From assembly GCF_900119825.1 (NCBI RefSeq), contig NZ_FPKR01000001.1, positions 1 through 64,000 on the forward strand: 64,000 nt of DNA. The letters are read 5' to 3'. The notes beneath the pieces are model-generated. The model was given only the letters and a program-made list of their open reading frames with translations, did no database searches and was not told the origin of the DNA. This DNA is from Chitinimonas taiwanensis DSM 18899 (lineage in GTDB: Bacteria > Pseudomonadota > Gammaproteobacteria > Burkholderiales > Chitinimonadaceae). Of the stretch, positions 21,762 through 32,539 are shown one piece after another (the first letter of the stretch is position 1; every line of letters starts with the position of its first letter). The position numbers and the translations under genes were made by a program.

Positions 21762-21886
21762 GGTCGGCGATAGAGGCAAGATGAGCGACAGGCCTCGATT
21801 CTAGCTGGCCTCTCGCGGTACAGGCTTGGACAAATCAGGCCCAGCCGCTATATCTTCCCGCTTGTCTTCCCGCCCGAGTGCCCGCC

Positions 21887-22306
21887 ATGACTGCCGCCCC
21901 GCCCCTGACCGTCGACGTGTTTGCCATGCGCTGGGGGGATATGGATGCGCTCGGCCACCTGAACAACACGCTGTATTACCGCTTTTGCGAAGAGGCGCGC
22001 GTGAACTGGCTGGCCCGGCATGGCTGGGGCGTGGCGCTGAGTGGCGGCAGCGGCCCCATCCTGGCCGCCAGCAGCTGTCAGTTCCGCCAGCCGCTGGTCT
22101 ACCCCTGCGCAGTGCGGGTGGAAACCTTCGTCAAGCAGATCGGCAATCGCAGCTTTACCCTTGCCCACCGGTTGAGCCGCGACGATGCCCCCGAGCAGAC
22201 GGCCGCCGAGGCCGAGGCGGTCATCGTCTGGTGCGATTACACCAGCGGCAGCGCGCTGCCCTTGCCCGACACCCTGCGTGCGCAGCTAAGCGGAGCGCCA
22301 GCATGA
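21887..22306 (+). CDS. Acyl-CoA thioesterase, hotdog fold (4HBT/YbgC-like)
   Basis: A 139-residue single hotdog-domain thioesterase. MRWGDMDALGHLNNTLYYRF is the 4-hydroxybenzoyl-CoA thioesterase-type motif, with the catalytic Asp in the DxxGH region. SSCQFRQPLVYPCAVRVET and IGNRSFTL form the later strands. It should release free acids from small or aromatic acyl-CoAs; the exact substrate is open. ATG 21887 is preferred to GTG 21878, which would add MPA. The stop overlaps the next gene by four bases, so the two are translated together. Confidence 0.82.
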   Translation: MTAAPPLTVDVFAMRWGDMDALGHLNNTLYYRFCEEARVNWLARHGWGVALSGGSGPILAASSCQFRQPLVYPCAVRVETFVKQIGNRSFTLAHRLSRDDAPEQTAAEAEAVIVWCDYTSGSALPLPDTLRAQLSGAPA

Positions 22307-22803
22307 AGGTCGCCTTTACCACCCGCGAGGCCCGCCCTGGCGATGCGCCGGCCCTGTATGGCCTGGTGCGCGAGCTGGCCGAATACGAAAAGCTCAGCCA
22401 TCTATGCACGGGCACGGCCGAACAGCTGCATGAGCATCTATGGGGGCCGCGCCCCTATATCGAGGCGCTGATCGCCGAGGTCGATCGGGGCGGCCACGCG
22501 CATGCGGTCGGCTTCGCGATCTACTTCCATAACTACTCCAGCTTCGTGGCCAAGCCCGGCCTGTATCTGGAAGACCTGTTCGTGCTGCCCGAGTACCGCC
22601 GCAATGGCATCGGCGAAGCGCTGTTCCGCGATGTGGCGCGCCGCGCAGTCGAACGCAACTGCGGCCGCTTCGAATGGGCGGTACTGGACTGGAACACGCC
22701 GGCGCTGGAGTTCTATCGCAAGCTCGGCGCCACCATCATGCCCGAGTGGCGCATCTGCCGCGCCACCGGCGGCACCCTACGCGGCATGGCGGAACGCAGC
22801 TGA
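22303..22803 (+). CDS. GNAT-family N-acetyltransferase
   Basis: A 166-residue GNAT acetyltransferase. ATREARPGDAP-like N-terminal sequence, YLEDLFVLPEYRRNGIGEAL as the acetyl-CoA pyrophosphate loop (RRNGIG) and WAVLDWNTPALEFYRKLGA mark the fold. The closest recognisable type is the diamine/spermidine acetyltransferase-like branch (Ala-Glu-Tyr-Glu-Lys near residue 27), but the substrate is not certain. CGGAG precedes the ATG, which overlaps the thioesterase stop as ATGA. A weak hairpin follows the stop. Confidence 0.85.
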   Translation: MKVAFTTREARPGDAPALYGLVRELAEYEKLSHLCTGTAEQLHEHLWGPRPYIEALIAEVDRGGHAHAVGFAIYFHNYSSFVAKPGLYLEDLFVLPEYRRNGIGEALFRDVARRAVERNCGRFEWAVLDWNTPALEFYRKLGATIMPEWRICRATGGTLRGMAERS

Positions 22804-22823
22804 GCCAGCACTGTCGCAGTTCA

Positions 22824-22845
22824 GCCCGCCAAACGCGGGCTTAGT
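22824..22845 (+). terminator. Weak hairpin terminator after the GNAT gene
   Basis: GCCCGC (22824-22829), loop CAAAC and GCGGGC (22835-22840) form a 6-bp stem followed only by TTAGT. The short T run makes it a poor intrinsic terminator. Confidence 0.35.
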
Positions 22846-22967
22846 CGCCAATACCATGCCTTGGCGACCATCGCGTCTTACACTCCGCCCCCATCGGCGC
22901 CCAAACACGCCCTACAGAAACCGCAGCCGGGCCCATGCCGCCTGGCGCCCTAGAACAAGGAGATCTC

Positions 22968-25724
<2,757 letters not shown>

Positions 25725-25746
25725 GCCCAGACCGGTGCAATGAACA

Positions 25747-25773
25747 ACGCCCGCAGCTTGCGGGCGTTTTTTT
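25747..25773 (+). terminator. Intrinsic terminator of the M16 peptidase gene
   Basis: ACGCCCGCA (25747-25755), loop GCT and TGCGGGCGT (25759-25767) form a 9-bp stem followed by a run of T, 22 bases after the stop codon. Confidence 0.93.
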
Positions 25774-25788
25774 ATGTGCGGTCCCGAT

Positions 25789-26367
25789 TCAGCCGTCCAA
25801 GCCGGCCCAGGTCAGCACCTCGGGCAAGAGGCGCCCCCAGTTCTGGAAACCATGGTCGCCGCCGGCGATCACCGTTTGCCGGCAGCCCGCGTAGTAGTCG
25901 AGCGCATCGCGGTAATCGAGCGTCTCGTCGGCGGTCTCCAGCAGTAGCCAGTAACGCGATGGCGTGATGCGTGGCGGCTCCAGCGCAACCAGCTCGTCCA
26001 TATGGTGGGCCTCGAGCAGGTATTCCTCGCCGGTATACAGATTACGCTGTGGCCCCAGGTAGGCATGCAGCAGACGGGCCGGGCGTACCGCCGGGTTGAT
26101 CAGCACCACACGCGGCACATCGAAGCGCTCGGCCGCCCAGCTGGCCAGGAAACCGCCCAGCGAGCTACCCACCAAGGTCAGATTGGCCGCGCCATGTGCA
26201 TCGATCAGCGTGGCGATCGTGGCGGCCGCCGCCTCAGCCGAGGGTGGCAGGGTCGGGCAGATAAAGCGCTCGGCCAGGCCGCGTTCGCGCAGGCTGGCCT
26301 CGGTCTGGCGTGCCTTGTCCGACGCCGGGCTGCTATTGAAACCATGCAAATACAGCAGCTTGTTCAT
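25789..26367 (-). CDS. YqiA/YcfP-like alpha/beta-fold esterase
   Basis: A 192-residue small esterase of the UPF0227/YqiA group. LLYLHGFNSSPASDKAR starts the fold, LTLVGSSLGGFLASWAAER is the nucleophile elbow (GSSLGG) and IAGGDHGFQNW supplies the His. LLETADETLDYRDA places the acidic residue. E. coli YqiA hydrolyses palmitoyl-CoA and p-nitrophenyl esters; the physiological substrate is not clear. AAGGAGA stands nine bases before ATG 26367. A terminator at 26396-26421 separates it from the upstream STAS gene, so it has its own promoter or weak read-through. Confidence 0.85.
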   Translation of the reverse strand: MNKLLYLHGFNSSPASDKARQTEASLRERGLAERFICPTLPPSAEAAAATIATLIDAHGAANLTLVGSSLGGFLASWAAERFDVPRVVLINPAVRPARLLHAYLGPQRNLYTGEEYLLEAHHMDELVALEPPRITPSRYWLLLETADETLDYRDALDYYAGCRQTVIAGGDHGFQNWGRLLPEVLTWAGLDG

Positions 26368-26395
26368 GGCGGGCTTGTCTCCTTGGACTGGGATA

Positions 26396-26421
26396 CGAAA
26401 AACGCGCCCAGGGGCGCGTTT
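26396..26421 (-). terminator. Intrinsic terminator after the STAS gene
   Basis: On the minus strand AAACGCGCCC and GGGCGCGTTT (arms 26421-26412 and 26409-26400, 2-base loop) form a 10-bp stem followed by TTC, with the last arm T's giving a run of five. It lies about 22 bases after the STAS stop. Confidence 0.82.
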
Positions 26422-26442
26422 CGCTCAGCGTGCAGATGGGGG

Positions 26443-26748
26443 CTAGTCGAGCTGGAACAAGCGGCCGAAATTCGCCACATCCAGCACCGCGCGCACCGTG
26501 CCGCGCGACTTGAGCAGTTGGATAGGACGCTCACCGAAGCGTTCCTTCAGCAGCAGCAGCATGCCCAGCGCGGCACTGTCCATATAGTCGACGGCATCAA
26601 AGTCCACGCTCAGCAGGCTGACGTCCTCGCTGGCCAGCACCTGCTGGGTCGCCTGCTTGAAGGCCTGATGACCTTCGAAGGTGAAGTCGCCCGCCAAGAC
26701 GATGCGGGCCTGTCCGTTTTCAATACTGCAGCTTGCTTGCATAGCCAT
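26443..26748 (-). CDS. STAS-domain protein (anti-sigma factor antagonist-like)
   Basis: A 101-residue stand-alone STAS domain. ARIVLAGDFTFEGHQAFKQA is the N-terminal strand-helix, and VDFDAVDYMDSAALGMLLLLKE holds the DSAALG loop, with Ser as the usual phosphorylation site, followed by LLKSRGTVRAVLDVANFGRLF. Such proteins bind and switch anti-sigma factors or kinases of the RsbW type; no partner kinase or phosphatase is nearby, and it is placed 18 bases after ampG. A role in a general stress or biofilm switch encoded elsewhere is possible but not shown. Confidence 0.82.
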   Translation of the reverse strand: MAMQASCSIENGQARIVLAGDFTFEGHQAFKQATQQVLASEDVSLLSVDFDAVDYMDSAALGMLLLLKERFGERPIQLLKSRGTVRAVLDVANFGRLFQLD

Positions 26749-26766
26749 CCATATCCACTACTTAAA

Positions 26767-28218
26767 TCATCCGTCAGCTGGCTGCACCTCCTGATTGGAG
26801 GCCGCCAGCGCATCGATCGGCGCGCGCAAGCCGATCAGCAATATCAGTCCAGGCAGGGCCGTCAGCACGGTAAGCAGGAAGAAACTCGCCCAACCGAAAG
26901 CATCCACCAACACACCCGACGCAGGCCCCACATACACACGCCCGAAGGCGGCCAGTGCCGACAGCAGGGCAAACTGGGTGGCGGTGAACTGCGGGTTGCA
27001 CAGCGCCATCAACAGCGCCACGAAGGCCGTGGTGCCCATGCCGCCGCATAGATTCTCGATGCCTACCGCCAGCACCATCAGGCCATAGCTCTTCCCCGAG
27101 ATCGCCAGCACCCAGTACATCAGGTTGGACACCGCCTGCAGCGCACCGAACAGCAAGAGCGCCCGCCACAGCCCCAGGCGCGGCATCAATAAGCCGCCGA
27201 GCAGCGCGCCAACCAGGGTGGCAATCAGACCGAACACCTTGTTGACTTCGCCGACCTCGACCTGGCTGAAACTCATGCCGCGCAGCAGGAAGGCGGTGGT
27301 CAGGCTGCCGGCAAACGCGTCGCCCAGCTTGTACAGCACGATTAATGCCAGCAGCATCCAGGCACCGCGCCGGCTGATGAATTCATCCAAGGGACCGGTC
27401 AGTGCCGGGAAGCCGGTACGGCGCGCCGCCCACAGTGCAAACGCACCGGCCAGTGCCACTTCACCGACCAGGTAGACGAGGCCCCAGCCCTTGCCCTCCA
27501 GCGGCACGCCCAGCAGGGCCAGCGCATAGCGCGCACACAGATAGCCGAGCAAGGCGCCCGCCAGCATGGCGGCAAAGCCTTTCAGCTCCAGGCTGGCGGC
27601 CGACTTGGGCGCCTCGGGCAGGGCCAGGCGTGGCGATAGCAAGGTAATCAGGGCCATGCCGGCCATCACGCCGGCCAGCAGGCGGTAGGTGGCCGGCCAG
27701 CCCAGCCATTTCTCCGCCGCGATCAGGGCCAGCGCGCCCGAGGCCAGCATGGCTAGCCGGTAGCCGAGCACACCGACCGCCGCGCCGGCTCCACGCTCTT
27801 CGTCGCGCAGCAGTTCGGTGCGATAAGCGTCATACGCCACGTCCTGGCTGGCGGACAGAAACGCCACCCCCACGCCGAACAGGGCCAAGAGGCCCGGCGC
27901 CTGCACCGGGTCGATCAGCGACATGGCGAAGATGGCCGCGGCCAGCAAGAGCTGGGTGATCAGCAGCCAGCCACGCCGATGCCCGAGCCAGGGCGGCTCG
28001 AAGCGATCGAGCAGCGGGGACCAGAGAAACTTATAGGTGTAGGGTTGGCCGATCAGCGCGAAGTAGCCAATGGTGGCGATATCGAGGCCAGCCACGGTCA
28101 GCCACGCTTGCAGACTGCCGGCCGTCAGTGCCAGCGGCAGGCCGGAAGCGAAGCCGAGGCCAAGCACCGCCGCCACGCGCCGATTGCCGAAAACCGTCAG
28201 ATAGTGCGCGAAAGCCAT
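26767..28218 (-). CDS. ampG: AmpG-like muropeptide permease (MFS)
   Basis: A 483-residue inner-membrane transporter of the major facilitator superfamily with about 12-14 hydrophobic helices. FGFASGLPLALTAG-like N-terminus (GLGFASGLPLALTAG), YFALIGQPYTYKFLWSPLLD and GHRRGWLLITQ match AmpG, which imports anhydro-muropeptides for cell-wall recycling. DVAYDAYRTELL is the conserved TM4-5 region and GGMGTTAFVALLMALCNPQFTA a late one. It follows xth by two bases on the minus strand, so the two are cotranscribed. No ampD or ampR is in the window. Confidence 0.9.
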   Translation of the reverse strand: MAFAHYLTVFGNRRVAAVLGLGFASGLPLALTAGSLQAWLTVAGLDIATIGYFALIGQPYTYKFLWSPLLDRFEPPWLGHRRGWLLITQLLLAAAIFAMSLIDPVQAPGLLALFGVGVAFLSASQDVAYDAYRTELLRDEERGAGAAVGVLGYRLAMLASGALALIAAEKWLGWPATYRLLAGVMAGMALITLLSPRLALPEAPKSAASLELKGFAAMLAGALLGYLCARYALALLGVPLEGKGWGLVYLVGEVALAGAFALWAARRTGFPALTGPLDEFISRRGAWMLLALIVLYKLGDAFAGSLTTAFLLRGMSFSQVEVGEVNKVFGLIATLVGALLGGLLMPRLGLWRALLLFGALQAVSNLMYWVLAISGKSYGLMVLAVGIENLCGGMGTTAFVALLMALCNPQFTATQFALLSALAAFGRVYVGPASGVLVDAFGWASFFLLTVLTALPGLILLIGLRAPIDALAASNQEVQPADG

Positions 28219-28220
28219 GC

Positions 28221-28991
28221 TTACAACGCACCCGCGTAATCAATGGTCAGCGGCGCATGGTCGGAGAACTTGATGTCTTTGTAGATGCTGCCGGCTTGGG
28301 CCTGGGCGGCGATGCCTGGCGTGCTGATGTGGTAATCGATGCGCCAACCCACATCCTTGGCATAGGCCTGGCCACGGTTGCTCCACCAGGTGTAGCCGGG
28401 CGCCTCCGGGTAGAGCGTGCGCCAGACGTCCACCCAGCCATGGCCGAACAGCTCGCTCAGCCAGGCGCGTTCCTCGGGCAGAAAGCCGGAGTTCTTCAGA
28501 TTGCCCTTCCAGTTCTTCAGGTCGATTGGCTGGTGGGCGATATTCCAGTCCCCACAGACGATGACCTCGCGCCCCTCGGCGATCAGCGCACGCATATGCG
28601 GCATAAAGCGCTCGAGGAAGCTGAACTTCACCTGCTGGCGCTCTTCGCTGCTCGAGCCCGAGGGCAGGTAGAGCGAGATCACCGACAGCTGGCCGAAGTC
28701 GGCGCGCAGATAGCGGCCTTCGGCATCGATATCGGCAATGCCCAGCCCCTCGACCACACGGTCGGGCGCGCGGCGGCAGTAGATGCCCACACCGCTGTAG
28801 CCCTTCTTCTCGGCAGGATGGAAGAAGCCGTGGTAGCCGGCCGGTGCCAGCATGGCTGCGCTCATATCGGGCAATTGCGCCTTCAGTTCCTGTACGCATA
28901 CCACGTCGGCGCCGCTGCTTTGCAGCCAGTCGAAGAAACCCTTGTTGGCGGCGGAACGCACCCCGTTCAGATTGGCGGAAACAATACGCAT
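28221..28991 (-). CDS. xth: Exodeoxyribonuclease III (Xth)
   Basis: A 256-residue exonuclease III-family endonuclease that cuts at abasic sites and removes 3' blocking groups in base-excision repair. [24 protein letters not shown] (metal-binding Glu), [26 protein letters not shown] (catalytic Asp and Asn) and [11 protein letters not shown] (catalytic His) are all intact. The length matches the family (about 255-270). It diverges from pyrE with about 90 bases between starts and is followed after two bases by ampG. Confidence 0.93.
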   Translation of the reverse strand: MRIVSANLNGVRSAANKGFFDWLQSSGADVVCVQELKAQLPDMSAAMLAPAGYHGFFHPAEKKGYSGVGIYCRRAPDRVVEGLGIADIDAEGRYLRADFGQLSVISLYLPSGSSSEERQQVKFSFLERFMPHMRALIAEGREVIVCGDWNIAHQPIDLKNWKGNLKNSGFLPEERAWLSELFGHGWVDVWRTLYPEAPGYTWWSNRGQAYAKDVGWRIDYHISTPGIAAQAQAGSIYKDIKFSDHAPLTIDYAGAL

Positions 28992-29031
28992 GGCAGATGC
29001 TCGGCAGGACGAAGGAAGAGCCGGAATGATA

Positions 29032-29040
29032 TGCTATAAA
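29032..29040 (+). promoter_or_regulatory. Extended -10 promoter of pyrE
   Basis: TGC followed by TATAAA (29035-29040) makes an extended -10 element, with no good -35 at 17 bases. The start of transcription would fall near 29047, some 36 bases before the pyrE ATG. Confidence 0.45.
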
Positions 29041-29082
29041 ACTTCGAAACCCGCATGCTGTCTTGCTTTTCAGGCCTATCCC

Positions 29083-29724
29083 ATGTCCGCATCCCGTACC
29101 GAGTTCATTGCCTTCGCCGTTCAGCAGCAGGTGCTGCGCTTCGGTGAATTCCAGACCAAGGCCGGCCGCCAGTCGCCTTACTTCTTCAATGCCGGCCTGT
29201 TCCACGACGGCGCCAGCATCGGCAAGCTCGCTGGCTTCTATGCCGATGCGGCCATCGCTTCGGGCGTGCCCTTCGACATGCTGTTCGGCCCCGCCTACAA
29301 GGGCATCTCGCTGGCCGCCACCACCGCGGTCGCCTTGGCCGAAAAAGGGCGCAATGTGCCGTTTTGTTTCAATCGCAAGGAAGCCAAGGACCACGGCGAG
29401 GGCGGCACGCTGATCGGCGCACCGCTCAAGGGCCGGGTGATGATCATTGACGATGTGATCTCGGCCGGCACTTCGGTACGCGAGTCAGTCGAGCTGATCC
29501 GCGCCCAAGGGGCTGAACCCGCTGGCGTACTGATCGCACTGGACCGCCAGGAACGCGGCCAGGGCACGCAATCGGCCGTACAGGAAGTGGAAGCCCGCTA
29601 TGGCATTCCGGTGGTCGCCATCGCCAATCTGACTGACCTGATTGCCTACCTGAACGGCCAGCCCGAGCTGGAACGTAATTTGCAGGCGGTGCAACGTTAT
29701 CGCGCCGACTTCGGCGTCGCTTAA
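29083..29724 (+). CDS. pyrE: Orotate phosphoribosyltransferase (PyrE)
   Basis: A 213-residue type I phosphoribosyltransferase that joins orotate to PRPP in pyrimidine synthesis. [20 protein letters not shown] is the N-terminal orotate-side region; [12 protein letters not shown] and [13 protein letters not shown] hold catalytic Lys residues; and [18 protein letters not shown] is the PRPP loop. ATG 29083 gives the family N-terminus [18 protein letters not shown] and the usual length; the frame is open further upstream. It is followed after 14 bases by a DUF4124 gene. Confidence 0.96.
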   Translation: MSASRTEFIAFAVQQQVLRFGEFQTKAGRQSPYFFNAGLFHDGASIGKLAGFYADAAIASGVPFDMLFGPAYKGISLAATTAVALAEKGRNVPFCFNRKEAKDHGEGGTLIGAPLKGRVMIIDDVISAGTSVRESVELIRAQGAEPAGVLIALDRQERGQGTQSAVQEVEARYGIPVVAIANLTDLIAYLNGQPELERNLQAVQRYRADFGVA

Positions 29725-29738
29725 GGAAATTGCTCCCC

Positions 29739-30350
29739 ATGTCTGCTCGTGTTTCCCTGCTCGCCGCCTTGCTGCTCAGCCTGCCCGCCTCCGCCGCCAT
29801 CTATAAATGGGTGGATGAGAACGGCAAGGTGCAGTACAGCGACAAGCCGCCCCAGCAGCAAACCAAGCAGGGCACGACACGGCTGAACGAGCGTGGCATG
29901 GTGGTCGACAAGACCGAAGGCTATCTGACGCCCGAGCAGCGCGCTGTGAAGGAACAGGAACTGGCCAAGCAGCGTGAGCGTGAACAGAAGGAACTCGATG
30001 CGCGCCGGCGCGACAAGGCACTGCTGAATAGCTTCGCCAAGACCAGCGAAATCGACACCCTGCTGAATCGCAATCTGGAGCAGGTGCAGGCCGGCATCCA
30101 GTCCGACCGCTCGCGCCAGGAAGTGGTGCAGAAACGCCTGGATGAGTTCCAGGCCAAGGCCGACAAGCTGAGTGCGGCGAAAAAGCCGATCTCGGCCGAC
30201 CTGCAGGAAAAGATCGACACCCGCAAGGCGGAAATCGCCAAGCTGCAGCAGGACATCAAGCAGAAGGAAGGCGAGGCGGCTCAGCTGCGCGAGCGCGCCG
30301 AGCAGGACAAGAAGCGTTTGATCGAACTACGCGGCCCGAGTGCCAAATAA
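29739..30350 (+). CDS. Exported DUF4124 protein with long coiled coil
   Basis: A 203-residue exported protein. MSARVSLLAALLLSLPASAA is a signal peptide. IYKWVDENGKVQYSDKPPQQ is the DUF4124 motif, a small beta domain common in proteobacteria. From about residue 65 to the end it is a charged helical coiled coil rich in Glu, Lys, Gln and Arg. AAGGA in the spacer after pyrE serves ATG 29739, so it is in one unit with pyrE. Function is unknown; an envelope scaffold role is only a guess. Confidence 0.8.
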   Translation: MSARVSLLAALLLSLPASAAIYKWVDENGKVQYSDKPPQQQTKQGTTRLNERGMVVDKTEGYLTPEQRAVKEQELAKQREREQKELDARRRDKALLNSFAKTSEIDTLLNRNLEQVQAGIQSDRSRQEVVQKRLDEFQAKADKLSAAKKPISADLQEKIDTRKAEIAKLQQDIKQKEGEAAQLRERAEQDKKRLIELRGPSAK

Positions 30351-30376
30351 AAAGCCGCCCTACGGGGCGGTTTTTT
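30349..30376. terminator. Bidirectional terminator between DUF4124 and maf genes
   Basis: AAAAAGCCGCCC (30349-30360) pairs with GGGCGGTTTTTT (30365-30376) around a four-base loop. T runs on both strands let it end the DUF4124 gene on the plus strand and the maf operon on the minus strand. Confidence 0.92.
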
Positions 30377-30395
30377 ATTTAGCCAAGCCGGCGCC

Positions 30396-30995
30396 TCAGG
30401 CGGGCCAGAATGGGTAGTCGAAGCGCTGCAGCAAGGCCACCGTCTCTGCCAACGGCAGGCCGACCACGCCACTGAAGCTGCCGCGAATTTCCTCAATCAG
30501 CACCGCGCCCAGCCCCTGGGCGCCATAGCTGCCTGCCTTGTCGAGCGGCTCGCCGCTGGCTACATAGGCAGCAATCTCTGCAGCACTCAGCTGGCGAAAA
30601 CGCACCATGCTGCAGGACAGCTGGTATTCACAACGCTGCCCATCGCTGATCGCCACCCCGGTCAGTACCTCGTGCGTGCTGCCCGACAGCTGGGCCAACA
30701 TGGCGCGTGCATCGGCCGCGTCGATGGGCTTGCCCAAGATCTGCCCCTCCAGCGCCACCGTGGTATCGGCAGCCAGCAAGAGACGCGTAGGCAAGCCGGC
30801 TGCCTGGGCCGCAGCAATACCGGCCGCAGCCTTGGCACGCGCCAAGCGCTCCACATAGGGACGAGCCGCCTCACCGGGCAGCGGGGTTTCGTCGATTTCG
30901 CAGGCGATGCGCTCGAAGGGAATGCCAATCTGGCCAAGCAGCTCGCGCCGGCGCGGGCTGGCCGAGGCCAGGTAGATCAGGGGCTTGTCGGACAT
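30396..30995 (-). CDS. maf: Maf-family nucleotide pyrophosphatase (YhdE-type)
   Basis: A 199-residue Maf protein that hydrolyses non-canonical or pyrimidine nucleoside triphosphates to the monophosphate and pyrophosphate. YLASASPRRRELLGQIGI is the N-terminal signature, LLAADTTVALEGQILGKP holds the catalytic region, and YVASGEPLDKAGSYGAQGLG is the C-terminal motif. ATG 30995 gives MSDKPLIYLASASPRR; upstream in-frame ATG codons lie in the rlmH gene. It is the last gene of the nadD-rsfS-rlmH-maf unit, seven bases after rlmH, and is closed by a terminator. Confidence 0.92.
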   Translation of the reverse strand: MSDKPLIYLASASPRRRELLGQIGIPFERIACEIDETPLPGEAARPYVERLARAKAAAGIAAAQAAGLPTRLLLAADTTVALEGQILGKPIDAADARAMLAQLSGSTHEVLTGVAISDGQRCEYQLSCSMVRFRQLSAAEIAAYVASGEPLDKAGSYGAQGLGAVLIEEIRGSFSGVVGLPLAETVALLQRFDYPFWPA

Positions 30996-31002
30996 GGGCG
31001 AT

Positions 31003-31470
31003 TTACTCGCGATGGTAGGGGTGACCTTGATTGATGGCCACGGCCCGGTACAGCTGCTCAGCCAGCAGCACGCGCACCATGCCATGAGGCATGGTCAGTG
31101 CCGACAGCTGCAAGAGCTCATCGGCCTGGCGCTTGATATCGGCATGCAGACCATCGGCCCCCCCGATCACGAAGGCCACATCGCCGCCTTCGCGCTGCCA
31201 GCCCTTGAGCTTGTCGGCCAGCTTCATCGTGGTCCAGTTGGCGCCGCGCTCATCGAGGACGATCTTGCGGCAACCGCTCGGTAGTGCAGCCAGAATGCGC
31301 TCGCGCTCGGTGTCCATGGCTTTTTCCACCGAGCTGCCGGCGCGCTGGCCGGGCTTGAGTTCGATCAGCTCGACCTGGGCCTCGCGCGGCATGCGCTTCA
31401 CATACTCCCTGAAGCCGATCTCAACCCAGTCGGGCATCTTGTGCCCAACCGCGATGATGTAGAGCTTCAT
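31003..31470 (-). CDS. rlmH: 23S rRNA (pseudouridine1915-N3)-methyltransferase RlmH
   Basis: A 155-residue SPOUT methyltransferase that methylates pseudouridine 1915 in helix 69 of 23S rRNA on the assembled ribosome. [20 protein letters not shown] begins the fold; [19 protein letters not shown] and [16 protein letters not shown] form the knot that binds [22 protein letters not shown] and HPYHRE are the C-terminal signature. Its ATG overlaps the rsfS stop, so the pair is coupled. Length equals E. coli RlmH. Confidence 0.96.
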   Translation of the reverse strand: MKLYIIAVGHKMPDWVEIGFREYVKRMPREAQVELIELKPGQRAGSSVEKAMDTERERILAALPSGCRKIVLDERGANWTTMKLADKLKGWQREGGDVAFVIGGADGLHADIKRQADELLQLSALTMPHGMVRVLLAEQLYRAVAINQGHPYHRE

Positions 31471-31874
31471 GCCTTGCCGGCAGGATCGTCATGCGCCTGG
31501 ATGGCAGCTTCCCACGGACGGGTCGGGTTGAAGGTCGGCTTCTGGCCGCCCCACAACTGCTCGATATTGTAGTAATCGCGCACGGCCGGCAGCATCACAT
31601 GGATGATCAGCGGGCCGGCATCGACCAGCACCCACTCGCCAGTCACATCGCCTTCCATGCCAAGAATCTCGGCACCGGCTTCCTTGAGCTTCTCGCGCGC
31701 GCTATTGGCCAGCGCCTTGACCTGGCGGTTGGAGTTACCGGAAGCAACGATCATGCATTCGAACATGGCGGTCAGCTTGGTGGTGTCGAGCACCAGGATG
31801 TCCTCGCCCTTGATGTCTTCCAGGGCGGCGACGGCGATATCGCGCATCTGCTCGATAGTGAGGTGTTGGGTCAT
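31467..31874 (-). CDS. rsfS: Ribosomal silencing factor RsfS
   Basis: A 135-residue RsfS/Iojap protein that binds uL14 on the large subunit and blocks subunit joining in starvation. [19 protein letters not shown] begins the domain, [25 protein letters not shown] is the central signature, [21 protein letters not shown] follows, and YYNIEQLWG ends it. ATG 31874 gives [14 protein letters not shown]; the frame stays open further upstream inside nadD but without homology. It starts one base from the nadD stop and overlaps rlmH. Confidence 0.95.
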   Translation of the reverse strand: MTQHLTIEQMRDIAVAALEDIKGEDILVLDTTKLTAMFECMIVASGNSNRQVKALANSAREKLKEAGAEILGMEGDVTGEWVLVDAGPLIIHVMLPAVRDYYNIEQLWGGQKPTFNPTRPWEAAIQAHDDPAGKA

Positions 31875-31875
31875 A

Positions 31876-32529
31876 TTATTTAGCGGCCTGATAAAGCAAA
31901 TGCCGCCCGGCGTAATCGAGCACGGTATCGGGCAAGAGGTAGCGGGCAGAGTGCCCGGTGGCCAGTTGCGCCCGAATCGCGGTGCTGGAAATGGCGAGCG
32001 GCGTTGTTGGCAAAAGCGCGATTGTACCCGCATCGAGGGGGTCGGTCACGCTAAGTGTTTGAATTCTAGGCAGGACTTGCTCAGCCAGCTCAGGTGACGC
32101 CAGTTCTTTCCAACGCAGGAGATCGAAACCGGGCCGGCAGGCGACAGCAAGATGAGCCAGATCGAGCAGCTCGCGCCAGCGATGCCAGCGGTCGAGCGAG
32201 AGAAAACTGTCCGCACCGATCAGCCAACTGAGCTTCAGCTGAGGACCTAATTCGGCGCGCAGCTCGCACAGGCTGTCAAAGGTATAGGCCGGCCCGGAAC
32301 GTTGCAGCTCGCGCGCATCCAGGCCCAGGCGCGGGTTGCCGGCAATCGCCAGCCGCACCATCTCCAGGCGCGCCACGTTGCCGGCCTGCAAGGCCTGGCG
32401 GTGCGGCGGATTGGCGGTGGGCAGGAGATCTACCCGGTTCAGCGCCAATAGATCGGCGAACTCCTCGGCAATGCGCAGATGCCCGTAGTGGATGGGATCA
32501 AAGCTGCCACCAAAGATGCCCAGGCGCAT
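31876..32529 (-). CDS. nadD: Nicotinate-nucleotide adenylyltransferase (NadD)
   Basis: A 217-residue nucleotidyltransferase that adenylates nicotinic acid mononucleotide on the way to NAD. GIFGGSFDPIHYGHLRIAEE is the (H/T)xGH signature region, LLPTANPPHRQ and IGADSFLSLDRWHRW are substrate loops, and LAISSTAIRAQLATG is the ISSTxIR motif. ATG 32529 begins MRLGIFGGSF; the frame continues upstream into the chemoreceptor gene but cannot be coding there. It is the first gene of nadD-rsfS-rlmH-maf and starts ten bases after the receptor stop. Confidence 0.95.
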   Translation of the reverse strand: MRLGIFGGSFDPIHYGHLRIAEEFADLLALNRVDLLPTANPPHRQALQAGNVARLEMVRLAIAGNPRLGLDARELQRSGPAYTFDSLCELRAELGPQLKLSWLIGADSFLSLDRWHRWRELLDLAHLAVACRPGFDLLRWKELASPELAEQVLPRIQTLSVTDPLDAGTIALLPTTPLAISSTAIRAQLATGHSARYLLPDTVLDYAGRHLLYQAAK

Positions 32530-32539
32530 GCGCGCAACC